Assembly: GCA_003952965.2 (NCBI GenBank)
Contig: CM025854.1
Coordinates: 12,772,271 to 12,836,270 of the forward strand
DNA from: Morella rubra
Lineage: Eukaryota > Streptophyta > Magnoliopsida > Fagales > Myricaceae
Length of the DNA stretch: 64,000 bases
Direction: 5' to 3'
The translations under genes were made by a program, and so were the position numbers. Shown here piece by piece: positions 34,500 through 45,480 of this stretch. The stretch's first letter is position 1; each line of letters starts with the position of its first letter. The notes under the pieces are model-generated. The model searched no databases and was not told where the DNA came from. It was given only the letters and a program-made list of their open reading frames with translations.

Positions 34500-35990
34500 T
34501 TTCTAGTTGGACAAGTGTGTGAGATATGTCCAGATTTACCATAAAAGTTGCACATCTATATGAAGTAGATGATTTCTTGATCATATAAGAATAAGATTTT
34601 TGATCATTGAATCATAACCAATGCCACTTTTGTTGAAACAACACCTTTGTGAACCAAGAAGAATATCAAGGTTCTTCTTCCCTTGAGTGAACTTGCAAGA
34701 TCATTGTAAGAGTTTCAACTTTTCTTTAAATCACTTTCAACAATCAAAAGACTTGTTTTGTTTTGCAAAGGTTTTCATTTTCTTCCTTGATCCTTGCAAG
34801 ATCATCTCTAAGAGTAAACACTTGACTTTTCAAAGTATCATTCTCTTTTGAAATATTTTCAAAATTCTTTTTAAGAGAACTATATTTTGAATTCTTTTCA
34901 GTTCTATATATTGTTCATCAAAAGCATCTTGTAATTCATCAAATGAAAAAAATGAGTAAGTGAAGATTGTACCTCATCCTCGCTATCCTTTGCCATCAAA
35001 CAAAGGTTTGCAACTTCCTCTTCTTCACTTTCACTTTCACTCTCGTCTGATTCTCCCCATGCGGCTAAGAATGCTTTCTTCTTATCCTTGAAGTCTCTTG
35101 ACTTCTTGTGCGGTTCAGCATTGGGGCATTCAGATTTAATATGACCGGCTTTTACATCCAAAGCAAATGGTCTCATTCTTTTTACTGCTATCACCCTTGA
35201 AGTTGTTTTTCTTTGGGTACCTCTTGTCACCTTGCTTCTTTTTAAAGAACTTCTTAAATTTTTTGTAAACAAGGTCATCTCATCGTCATCAGAAGATTCT
35301 TCACTACTAGAGTAAGAGCTTTAAGGCAATTCCTCTTTTGCCTTTTCCTTCAATCTCATCTCCTTTCACTTGGTTCATCTCATGGGTCATGAGAGATCCC
35401 ATAAGTTCATCAAGAGACAATCTTGTTAAGTCCTTGGCTTCTGAATAGTTGTAACTTTAGGTTCCCAAGCCTTAGGAAGACACCTGAGAATTTTTCTCAC
35501 CATTTCCACATTAGTATAAACTTTACCAAGAGATTTAATTCATTGATAATATCAGTAAAGTGAGTAAACATGGTAGAGATAGATTCATCAGATTTCATCT
35601 TAAACAGTTCATAGCTATGCACAAGCATACTAATCTTGTTCTCCTTAACCTGATTAGTACCTTCATGAGTAACTAACAATTTTTCCCATATTTCTTAGCA
35701 GATTCACAACCAGAAACACTTAAATTCATTAGCATCAAGAGCACAATATAAAACATTCATAGCTTTAGCATTTAAAGACACAAGCTTGTGATCAGCTTCA
35801 TTCCATCTGCTTCATTTATGCAATCCGGCTTCATCTTTCGGAAGTCTAGGGCCGTTCATGATAATTTCCAGAGATCATAGTCCACGGCTTGAATGTAGAT
35901 TTTCATCCTTGCTTCCAATAGTTGTAGCACGTTCCATTGAACAAAGGAGGTCGTTAGTGGATTGACCTTCAGACTTCATTAGTAAAGACA
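34500..35990 (-). pseudogene. Copia gag with zinc knuckle, coiled coil and protease-side linker
   Basis: On the minus strand are a gag core (MLVTHEGTNQVKENKISMLV at 35679, then the MYTHFTDIIN.L region), a damaged CCHC knuckle (GHIKSECPNAEPHKKS, 35150-35100), the acidic WGESDESESESEEEEVANLC block followed by LMA (35060-34990), and a Lys/Glu-rich segment to about 34700. A second knuckle-like string and WVPK-like sequence lie near 34500. This matches copia gag order. Frames are broken at several places, including the knuckle. Confidence 0.75.
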
Positions 35991-36016
35991 ATAAACCTCA
36001 GCTCTGATACCAATTG

Positions 36017-37319
36017 TGAGTCCAAAATCAACCCAAGAGGGGGGTGAATTGGGTTTATAAAAATTTATCCCTTTTTTTAAAACAATCTGAAAAATATCTC
36101 TTTTTTAGCAAATAAAATGCAGATCTGAATATGTTTAATGAAAAAAGATAAAAAATAAAATAATAGAAGCAATAAATAAAGCAATAAAGAGATAGGGAAG
36201 AGAGATAACACCGTATTTTTAGGTGGTTCGGCCAAGACTTGCCTACGTCACCCCCAAAGGCTATTGACTTCCTTGGGCTTCTCACTATAATCCAATAGTG
36301 TCTACAACTTAGCTTCCGGGTGCTAAGTAACCGTTACAAGAGTTTTTCCAAGCTCACTCTTCAACTCATCACAAATCTCAAAGCCTATGAGATTTCTTCT
36401 ATCCTCACGGTAGGCCCAAGTGTATCCCACACTCAAAGTTTCTCAAAGTTTAATGATAGAATGAATAAACAATAGCTCTCAAAGCCAAATCAGTAAAACA
36501 AAGCTCAATAAATGGCTACAAGACAAGATCTGATGATGATGAACAATAGCAGACCAGATCTTCTTGGAAAACGCAGCCTTTGTCTTTTGCATTTTTCTCT
36601 CATTTTTGAAAGCTTGGTCGGCAATGATGATGTAGGGAGACAAAAAGTGTGCAAAAGTCTTCTTTTCTCTCTCCATAATTTCCTTTATAGGTCTTCAGTC
36701 TTGAGGGGTCCTAGGCCTTTTTGTAATGTTGGAGAGGTGCCCTAAGTGCCATATCATTTGATTCGCATGTTGAGCATCATTTTTTAAAACAGATTCCACA
36801 ATATGTGTTGACACATAAACACCTATGTGTCGACACCTTCATCAAGTCTGGAACTTGCTCGCAGGTGCCTGTGGCATGTGTCGACACTTCCTTCACATGT
36901 GTCGACACCATCTTCACATGTGTCGACACTTTGCTTCCCATGTGTCGACACCATCGAAATGGCATCTGGCTTCTGTGTATGTGTCGACACCATGTCAACC
37001 ATGTGTCGACACCACACACTTTGCTTCATATGTGTCGATACCTTTTTGGCAATTGGAGTTTTTCAGTGCTTTTTGATATTCAATCTTTTTCATTTCAACA
37101 CAAAACTCCTACAATGAAAAATATCATAGTTTAGGTGCAAATCATGGTGTTTAAATCAAATGTAGGGCATAATGAATTAACGATAAATTTAAATACAATT
37201 GAGTACTCTTAATGAATAGTGGATTGACAACCACATATCCTAAAAATACTCCAAAGCGTTTTGTCATTTGTTATCGCCAAAATCAAGTTAGATAGCTCAA
37301 GATCAACTTTGGGCTAACA
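36017..37319 (-). repeat. 5' LTR of the Sirevirus-like element
   Basis: It is complete, with TG...CA ends next to the primer-binding site. The palindrome array at 36806-37042 has seven exact GTGTCGACAC copies and two one-base variants, most preceded by AT or CAT. Against the 3' LTR there are many substitutions and small indels. Confidence 0.88.
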
Positions 37320-37865
37320 ATATTTGTGCCTCATTCGTTGGGAGAAAAACCCTAGACGATTCATGCCTCAATATTGATAAGTTTTTCTAAGTTTTCAATC
37401 ATCCTACTGTGGAACCTTCATAGTAAGGTACGCCGAAGAACAAGGTTTGTTCGTAAAGAATCCATAAGAAGAATCTCAGAGGTCTGAGGTGCATGCTACA
37501 TGGAGCAGGTCTAAGCAGGACGCTTAGATTATTACATCAGGGTTGTCAGAGTCAAGCAACTAGGTTGCCCGTGTCTGAATCACTGTTTGTAAGGTTTTCT
37601 TCTTAGTGGATTTCAGGTGGCTGCTAGTCCGTAGTGATTTTTCCTTTGAATGATATTTCAAAGGTTTTTCACTTTGTCACCAAATCCTTGTCTCTTTGTG
37701 TGATTGAAGTTTGATTTAATTTTCTGCAACTTATTTGTTGATTGAGTTGATTATTATGCATATCTGCTGAACAATTTTAGAATGTGTTTTAAAATTGCTG
37801 TTGATTCTTTAATTAGAGGGAAAACACATATTCATCCCCTTTAGGTGTTAATAGGGCTCAACCAG
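37320..37865 (+). mobile_element. Probable partial copia LTR (plus orientation)
   Basis: It ends with AACACATATTCATCCCCTTT and a TAGGTGTTA stretch (37825-37852), typical of the 3' end of plant copia LTRs. The upstream part has the TTCTTAGTGGATTTCAGGTG context (37601-37620) usual in such LTRs. No partner LTR is in the window. Confidence 0.45.
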
Positions 37866-38573
37866 ATTTTTCAATGTCATCAACATATACTCTCATACAC
37901 TTCATCCTAGATATCTTCCTAAGTATTTGAATTAAATAGAACTCTAAAATATTGAAGAACTTTCAAAGCACTAACCTAAAAATTTCAAGTTCTTCTTTAC
38001 ACTATAGATTTCACTCTCTTACTCTAACTACCTTCAAGTTGCCTTGCTATAACAAAAATTTATTCATCACACCCTCCTCCTATTTTGAGGCATGGGTTCA
38101 GCCAAAATTTAGAGAAAAACAAAGCCAAATTGGCTTCTTGGGCAATCAAAATCATCATTCAAACAAGATAGGGTTTTGGCTTATAAGGAAACCGGTCTTT
38201 GGTGAATCAATCCAACTTCTTCTCTTCCTCTTTGTACACTCGAAATTCCCTAAATGTTAACCTTACTTTGTCCTCAAATGGCAGCGAAAAGCATAACATA
38301 TCTCAAATCCAACTTCTCATCCAAAAGGGCAGCTGAAATTCAATGTAAAACAAGCTAGTTTTGGTCCATTAGGCAGCCGGTTTATCCTTAACTCCAAAAT
38401 TTTTGGTCCTTTTCACCTTAAGGGTGGACATTCACATGAAACAAACCTTATTTGATGTATTAGGCAGCCTGAGATCAAATCCCAATTGATCTCCGCATCT
38501 CACCGAATTTGAAGCAAAACAAACTCAACTTGGTGCACCTTAGCTCATTAGGCATTTGGATTTTAGCTTGAAT
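37866..38573. other. Intergenic
   Basis: No gene, RNA or transposon end is recognised. A stretch containing TTAGGCAGCC(T/G) repeats two or three times between 38365 and 38480. Confidence 0.35.
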
Positions 38574-38950
38574 CACTACAAGAAAAAGCCGCATCAACCA
38601 CGCGTGGTTTTCTTGTCATCAGCAAATGTTCAAGCTTTCTCCATGCAAACTTGTAGCCGTCGAGTCTAAAGGCGAGAAAAAAAACGCAATAAAAAGCCTT
38701 ATTAGCCATGCGCGGTTTACTAATCGTCAGCAAAATTCCAGTTTTCTCCATGCAAATTTGTAGCCGTCGACACTACAAGAAAGTCTAGCCACGTAGTCTT
38801 TCCATTTCGTCACTAAAAGAATTTGGTTTCAAATCGAATCGACTTTCGCGGTTTTCATTTAGCGCCCAGCTTCTTGCTCCCGCAACCATCTCCTCTGTCA
38901 AATTCTTCTCCTTGCCAGCCTGCTCACTTCTCTCTTCTCTTCTCCCCTTT

Positions 38951-38977
38951 TCTTTCTCTCTCTCTCTCTCTCTCTTT
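38951..38977. repeat. (CT)n microsatellite
   Basis: Twelve or so CT units sit in a pyrimidine-rich stretch inside the CACTA element. It resembles the 5' untranslated region of a plant gene, so it may belong to the captured DNA. Confidence 0.8.
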
Positions 38978-39312
38978 CCTCTTTCTTTCGGGTTCATTGT
39001 CATTGCCGGTGTGATTTTGAGACCTATTTGTGATTGGAACAGTATGAAGATCTGGAAGCAATGATCAATCTCGAAGACTGCCAAAATCCTTGCCGATTTT
39101 CCTTTCGGTTGAAGAGAAGTCTTTGCTGCAAAAAGCATAGGCGGTGAGATTTAGTCCATGTTTGCCCATTTCTAAGAGATATTGAATTGTTCTGTTAGCC
39201 CCTGCTTTGGAAAAGTTAATTTGTGCTAATTTTTTGGACACGTTGATGTTGAGTTTTCATGGGAAAGCGTCTTTTGAATGAGTTGCATTTGATAATCTTA
39301 ATTCTGCTGTAG

Positions 39313-39576
39313 ATGATAAAAGAATCTCAAAGGTGGGATATTGTTTTCCCAAAGGCGCTTCACTCTCTTAGTTTTGCCTCTTCAATTTGTAATGGTTTTA
39401 CATCACATTATACTGGAGTGTGTTTCCTGATCACCGTGAAATTTCTATTTCCCTGTTTTGAAGACAATGAGTTGCGCCTAGTACCTGGAGATGAGTTGCT
39501 GTTGCAGTTTTTGGGAGATGCAGCTCACCTGGCATGGCAGTCAATGGGGCATGTGGTACATGTTCTCCATTACTAG
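39313..39576 (+). pseudogene. UPF1: Captured fragment of UPF1 (RENT1) RNA helicase gene
   Basis: The exon at 39464-39555 encodes NELRLVPGDELLLQFLGDAA followed by HLAWQSMGHV, closely matching the UPF1 segment between its zinc-rich CH domain and the helicase core. An AG precedes it (TTTTGAAG) and a GT follows it (GTACATG), and introns fall at these places naturally. It was therefore copied from genomic DNA with introns. About 130 bases upstream, RWDIVFPK resembles the preceding UPF1 segment, where RWDI is followed shortly by FPK. UPF1 drives nonsense-mediated decay and is essential, so an intact copy must exist elsewhere. This piece is only about 30-40 codons and cannot encode a helicase. Confidence 0.72.
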
Positions 39577-40439
39577 CATCTCTTTTGGTTACTACAGTTT
39601 CTGATAATAAATTATTATCAAGTTTAATTTGGTGTGTGCCCCTAGCAATGTGGCTTGACTTATGCTGGGAGAGAATTCATACGTGATATGCTTGCTGGCT
39701 TTCCTTAAAAAGATGTTCTCTTATTTTACAATTTATCTTGATGTTTCGTGATTTGTTTACAAAACAAATTTGCTGAACTTGCTCTTGGATTATGCTTGTG
39801 TGTGTGTCTATTAAGGGAGGTTCTTACTGCCAATACATCATCGACTGGAAAAGCCCAAATTTGTGTTCTTGTTCCTAGACTTCTCGAAGTTTCTATCAAG
39901 ATATTAGATAAAGCTTAGTACGGGGTCTCCTTGTATTTGGTTATGTTATTCCAAAATATTAGATACATCATACATTGAAACAAGAATGTTTTCACCTTCT
40001 TTGTTGGGGATGTTGCTTACCCTAACATCTACTATAGGATGTTTTAGATGACAAACCTGCGAGTTGGTGAGTAACCTATTTCATGAATACAGCCAATAGG
40101 TGATTTGGAGGTTTTGGCAGGCCTTGTTGGATGGATTTTTCATTTACCATTATGCAGGCTTGATTGAGGTGAAGCATGAGAACAGGTGAATACTTGTGGT
40201 GAAGGAATTGAAGGAATAAATTTGTTGAACTTGTGGATATGGTAGGTATATTGTTGCGTGTTAAATGCACTGTATAATAGATTGCATTATTGCTAATTGT
40301 TATGAGTTAATATTAGATTGGCCTTCTGTTAACACATAGGCGCCCAAGAACTGTTTGTGTACACTTTAATTATTTGTACTACTGGGTTTGTACATGCAAG
40401 AAATGGTATGAAATCTCGAAGGGCTTATCATTTGTACTT

Positions 40440-40605
40440 CATGGTTTGATAGGAACATTGTTCTCCGGTTGAAGACAACTTTGCAGAGCATGCCCACTCA
40501 AATAAAGAATCTTCCAGGTTCTCTGTTAAGCTTTGAAAGATCCTGCCAAAAGAAACTGTCTTATTGTACAAAGTTGTCTGTCTGCTCTAGCATCACAAGG
40601 AAGGT
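40440..40605 (+). other. Possible second captured exon, unknown source
   Basis: One frame reads EHCSPVEDNFAEHAHSNKES followed by SRFSVKL, and the segment ends AAGGAAG|GTAATC, a good donor site. I do not recognise the protein. It may be chance. Confidence 0.25.
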
Positions 40606-42033
40606 AATCAATTCAATGCAAAACATTTTTTTGATTATTGTCCATACTAGAATGGCTGCTAATTATTTCCATGCGGTTATATTCAATTTTTGCAATAGTT
40701 TTTATGATTTGGAAAGACTGATATAAAAATTTGACTGGATTTGATATTTTGTCTTCCTTCATGAGCTCTTGACCTCCAACCAAGTCCACATGGCAGCCAG
40801 ACTACTTTGAGCTTTAGCTCATTGGTAGACTGGAATATCACAAACCTGTGGTAGATGACTTCAGTTTGACTCCAACATTCTATATTTGGAATTATGTATG
40901 CTTCTTGTTTCAAAAATCTAAATGCATCAATCTCCCAGCCATACATGATAACATCACCATTGCTCTTAACTACTGAATTTTTACAAAGGCACAAAGGGGT
41001 ACAACCTAGCACATCAGAAGTACATAAGGAAAAACACCCGAGAAAGAAAGAAACAGAGAACGCCTCAGTTAAGACAAACATCGTAAAGGGAGTAGATAAT
41101 GACAAAAAGAAGAGGAGAAGCAACAGAAACACCAATAACACACCTAAGCTTCAGTTTAATTACAGAGAAGGAATATGGGTCTCTTTGTTGATCAATACTC
41201 TTCAAAATTGTGCAAAGTTCTATTCCTCTGTTCCTTGGTGCCCAACTCAGATAAATCAATATGCAAGTATCAGAGTTGCTAATGTTTAAGCTGGGCTGGA
41301 GCTGTGCTGCGATGCTGAACCAGAATTTTCTGTTGAGCAGGACAACTGATGATAGTTTGTTTGTTGTAATAGTTAGTTTGCCTATTACAGATTTCTCGTT
41401 ATATATTCTCAATGTACATTTATATCAACTATTGAATATACACAGATTTTCTCATCTTTAACTCTCTCTACACTTCTGTTACTCTGTTTTCATTATCAAA
41501 AATTTGAACAATATAATAGAATATAATTATGAACAAGAAAGTAGACAAACATTTCCAAACCACTCTCGACAACGTTTTTCGGTCAAGAATGTCCATTCCC
41601 CACGACGTCTTGATATTGTCGGCGAAAACTATGCTATCGCCGATGATGGGTAGCCGTCGATGATGTGTTCTGCAAAACTGTGAATGGCCGGCGTCTTTAT
41701 GTCGTCGGCAAAAACTTAGGAATTAAAGACGACCTATGGGTCGTCGGCGAATAGCAATGGTGACCATCCCATCGGAAATGAGGGACCCTTCAACCACGGC
41801 AGTTCAAAACTTCTCCCGACGCCAATCAACGTAGGCGTAGCCTCAAATTGCCGACGGATAATAACAATCGTCGAGGAAGTGCAACGAGTACGCGGCAACC
41901 ACGACGAAGCTTCGACGACTTAATGTCGTGGCTGAACAGCTTCTGCGACGAATTTTGCCATTTTCGCCTACAACCTCCATCGTGGACTGAACCCGCTTTT
42001 CTTGTAGTGAATCCATTCAATACCTCCTTTTGA

Positions 42034-42240
42034 TGTTGTTAGAATACTTGGTATATTGACCCTCAATCAAGGAGATTGATGATCCTCTATCAAGGAGCCT
42101 CGATTGAGTACTTTGATTAAACCACAAATTAGGGGCCCTAATTTGTGGAGATTTGCCTCCTCCATTTTTTGTATAAAATACATCCTCCCTAACTGCTTGT
42201 AAACATACACGAAGAATCATATTGAATAAGAGAAATCATG
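42034..42240 (+). mobile_element. Possible solo or partial LTR
   Basis: It starts TGTTAGAATACTTGG, has a TATA-like TGTATAAAATACA near 42170 and an AATAAGAG signal near 42225, then runs into unrelated DNA. No target duplication is seen. Confidence 0.3.
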
Positions 42241-42740
42241 TAACCTCTTTTCGGATGTTCTAATGTAATCGTGTTCCGAACTATGTAAAACAGTTTCACC
42301 GGACACTATCGAACGATAACAAACTGTTTCCCTCTGTGTGTTTGACTGCTATAGAATGATTTTGCTTGACTCTGTTCGAACAAATGTGAACGTTAAAGAA
42401 CCTGATGTAATGGTATCGAATGAATAAACGTTGATCCTTCAATTCTCGTTCTGACGGAATAGAATATAATTCCGAATACGTCCAAATGGTAATATGTTTG
42501 TTTGTATGGATTTTTTTGGGACAGATTTTCCATTCCGTTGCAAAAATTTTGATACATCCTATGTGATGGTGATCGAACTACAGTTTTTGGAACGAAAAAA
42601 TTTTTACACGCCACCATTTGTCACCTTTTGGGACCCTTTTTTCTGTTTCAAAAAACTACTTTTTGGGATGGATTAATTTCTCCGTCCCAAAAAACCTTTT
42701 GGGACTGAAAAAAATTCTTCGAAGACACATGATTGACCGC
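42241..42740. mobile_element. CACTA-type subterminal fragment related to the 1-1571 element
   Basis: It shares GTTCGAAC/CGAACG motifs and the paired TTTTTTGGGACAG / CCGTCCCAAAAAACC motifs with 1020-1560. No terminal CACTA or transposase is seen, so it is a remnant. Confidence 0.45.
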
Positions 42741-43869
42741 TCGGATAAATATCATTCTTCGTTTGGACGTTGCCCGGCAAATAGCTTACAATCTCTACAA
42801 AAGCAACAACTTTTTCCATAGATGAGTGCTGGCTGAGAATAACGGTAGAAACAGGCCACTTTCAATAGCAACCATGGATTCCCCGATTATGTACTACAAA
42901 GCAAAACAGGCCACACGGATTGCTATCATGCCCATGCTACTTTGAAGTACTTTTAACATGTTTGCATCAAGCCAAAGAAGATTTACTTTCCTATTTGGAG
43001 TCCAGTACAAGATATATATCTAACCCTTCGATGAAATGATAGTATATGTACAGGTGGAAAGGCGAGAGGGAGATTTAAGTGACCCACATTGTCGACCGTT
43101 GATAATGATTTCTATTATTGAATTTAACCAATTAATCCCGCCTATTTCATCAATAGATCAGTATCCGCTGTAACAAAACAGAAGCACAAACACGAAGCTC
43201 CCATCGAACAATACAAGAACTGAGTTGACACGCGCGACCTATTTTTCTAACCTTTTTTGGCTACGACCTTCTTCGTATTTCTTTTTTGGGTAAAGGGTTA
43301 AGTGTTTTTATGAACATTAATTAATTAAATTTACAGAGGAGGACAGCAAATTAACTAGCTACGTACCCCACACAGTTAGCAGATATATAACTGAACCGCA
43401 AGGAACTCATGAGCAGAGAATTAGAATCCAAAACTATTTGCAGCAGCACAAACAAAGGTTCACCTTCCTCAAATCTTGAGACAGATAAAAGTTAAGACCT
43501 TTCCCGTAGCTAAAAACTCTCGTGTTAGCACCTCTGGGTACCCTTACTTTGGTTAAGCTTCTATTTCTATGTCTGTTTCAATTTGTTAAGGCGACGTACT
43601 TTTTTGCGTCGCCACGTACTCTCACCCTGTTCAGTTGTTTGTAAAAATAATATATAACCGATCTTGCACACGCTGACTGCCAATTAAAGGAACATTAATG
43701 AACGAGAGTTTTTGGTCACTTTTTTGTCCAAAAAGAGAGGAAGGCACACGCCGCATAAAATTTCAGAAATTTGGCGTTCCAATTATTCAGTGGAGCCTCA
43801 TATTTGTGTTTTGTTTTTGCAAATTTAAAAATATCATTTTTGCGAATTTTTGTGCTATCTAGCATATCT
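42741..43869. other. Intergenic
   Basis: No coding region or repeat is recognised. Confidence 0.35.
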
Positions 43870-45480
43870 GTTTGAAATATGTCTCTTTATTTTAGACCTG
43901 TGCCTTGATATGCATTCAAATTGAGATTATAATAACACTTTTGATAATATTAGACATAAATTAACGACCTGGAAAAACACTCCATATATATGAAAAAAAA
44001 ACATATCAAAAGATAATACAAAAATGAAGGAAAAATAACTTTAAAAATGAAAAATTAAGGAGACAACAAACGCCATAAAAAATTTAAGCATCAAAAGAAG
44101 AGGATTCAATGCGGTCCGTACTGAACCTTGTTGATGCAAAACATCCCATGTCTCGTACATTTCAGTTTTAGCATCTTTAAACACGTTGTGGGGGAGCTGA
44201 AGGTTTATAGCTTTTCGGAACACTTGAACTGCCTCCAGCTCTGTTGCAACTTCTTTCATCATTGGTTGTTCCTTTCCACTTATATTTAAGCATCTTCTTG
44301 TAAGGTTCGCAACCACAATGATCTCTTCTTTCTCACCTTCTACCAAAACTTGATTATCAATAATATTAAACAAATTATCCTCTTCCATTGAATCGTGAAA
44401 TATGAAGCTAAACCTTTAGCTCTTGTACCATCTTGAAGAGATTGCTTTTTCTCCAGTTAAGAGCTCAGCAAGAACCACACAAAAACTATAAACATCACTC
44501 TTTCTAAAATTGACTTGGAAAATACTCAGGGTCCAAGTATCCAAAAGTGCCATGCACTTTGTGGTCAGGTGGGATTGCACAACAGCTTGAAGACTATTTT
44601 TGCATAATTTTCATCAATTACGAACCCGGTGGTGAGATTTTAGCACTGTGTGTAAAAGAATAGGCACGCAACCTGTGTTCATATGCATTCACAGACGTTA
44701 TGAATATGATTGCAAATTTAACGAGGTTTGCAATATTTGGTATGAAAATGTTCTTTATTTTAGACCTGTGTTTGATATGCATTAAAATTGAGATTATATC
44801 TAACATAATTTCCATATGAAGAAAAATAACTTTAAAAATGAAAAATTAAGGAGACAACAAACGCCATAAAAAATTGTTAAGCATCAAAAGAAGAGGATTC
44901 AATGCGGTCCGTACTTAACATTGTTGATGCAGAAACATCCCATGTCTCGTACATTTCAGTTTTAGCATCTTCATCCACGTTGTGAGTGATGATTTGTAGC
45001 TTTTCGCAACACTTGAACTGCCTCCAGCTCTGTTGCAACTTCTTTCATCATTGGTTGTTCCTTTCCACTTATATTTAAGCATCTTCTTGTAAGGTTCGCA
45101 ACCACAATGATCTCTTCTTTCTCACCTTCTTCCAAAACTTGATTATCAATAATATTAAACAAATTATCCTCTTCCATTGAATCGGTGAAATATGCAGCTA
45201 AACCTTTAGTTCTTGTACCATCTTGAAAGATTGCTTTTTCTCCAGTTAAGAGCTCAGCAAGAACCACACAAAAACTATAAACATCACTCTTCTCTAAAAT
45301 TGACTTGTCGAAAATACTCAGGGTCCAAGTATCCAAAAGTGTCAGGCACTTGTGTGGTCAGGTGGGATTGATCAACAGCAACAGATCTTGAATCCCAAAA
45401 TCTACTATTTTTGCTCTGTAATTTTCATCTAAGAGGATGTTTGTAGACGATGTCCCGGTGGTAAACAGTGAAGAAGCTGC
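43870..45480 (-). repeat. Tandem duplication of the WAK last-exon region
   Basis: The unit at about 43870-44640 is repeated at about 44740-45480. Each has the TTTATTTTAGACCTGTG... GATATGCATT flank, then an ATAACTTTAAAAATGAAAAA segment and the same kinase C-terminal coding (SMEEDNLFNIIDNQVL...RRCLNISGKEQPMMKEVATE). The copies differ by small indels. The left copy lacks more of the kinase core. Confidence 0.82.
44034..44640 (-). pseudogene. WAK-like kinase C-terminal fragment (duplicate copy)
   Basis: It reads MEEDNLFNIIDNQVLVEGEK, then RRCLNISGKEQPMMKEVATE and LEAVQVFRKA, i.e. the end of a WAK-type kinase domain (subdomain XI, with the Arg of RRCL) and the tail. It has no start, ATP site or catalytic loop. 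Upstream remnants to about 44640 show deletions against the copy at 44930-45480. Confidence 0.78.

Larger units (their letters stand above)
27776..37319 (-). mobile_element. Sirevirus-like Ty1-copia retrotransposon with env-like ORF
   Basis: The 5' LTR is 36017-37319 (1303 bp; on the element strand it begins TGTTAGCCC and ends CA). The 3' LTR is 27776-28790 and lacks its last ~280 bases. The primer-binding site TGGTATCAGAGC reads on the minus strand at 36002-36013. Inside, on the minus strand, the order is gag, integrase, RT, RNase H and then an extra ORF before the 3' LTR. Order, initiator-Met primer, repeated purine tracts (near 28795, 28855 and 29293, each CTCCCCC on the plus strand) and the extra ORF all match plant Sireviruses. 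Every coding part is frameshifted, so the copy is dead. Confidence 0.85.
38574..42009. mobile_element. Complete non-autonomous CACTA element carrying host-gene sequence (Pack-CACTA)
   Basis: The left end CACTACAAGAAAA (38574) and the right end TTTTCTTGTAGTG (to 42009) are perfect inverted repeats of 13 bases. They are flanked by the 3-bp target duplication AAT (38571-38573 and 42010-42012). Subterminal repeats are clear: TAGCCGTCGA and CATCAGCAAA/CGTCAGCAAA motifs at 38600-38770, and GTCGTCGGC(A/G)AA motifs at 41600-41760. A second CACTACAAGAAAG lies inside at 38769, suggesting a repeated left end. No transposase is found in the 3.4 kb. A UPF1-like exon with intron borders is present at 39464-39555. 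Confidence 0.88.

Noticed and set aside
36777..37134. Overlapping Cys/His-rich open frames on both strands (MCRHHLHMCRH-like repeats)
   Set aside because: They are produced by the GTGTCGACAC palindrome array read as codons in the LTR. The same happens at 28182-28546. Not a zinc-binding protein.
38785..39138. Minus-strand frame rich in RERE/KEKGRRE
   Set aside because: It arises from the (CT)n microsatellite on the plus strand.
40894..41289. 131-codon plus-strand frame and its 152-codon minus-strand partner at 40683-41141
   Set aside because: No recognisable motif, and the two compete on the same DNA inside a transposon. I cannot support either as a gene.
42494..42821. Phe/Lys-rich plus-strand frames
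   Set aside because: They lie in CACTA-type subterminal repeats (TTTTTTGGGAC motifs) and their composition is that of the repeat.
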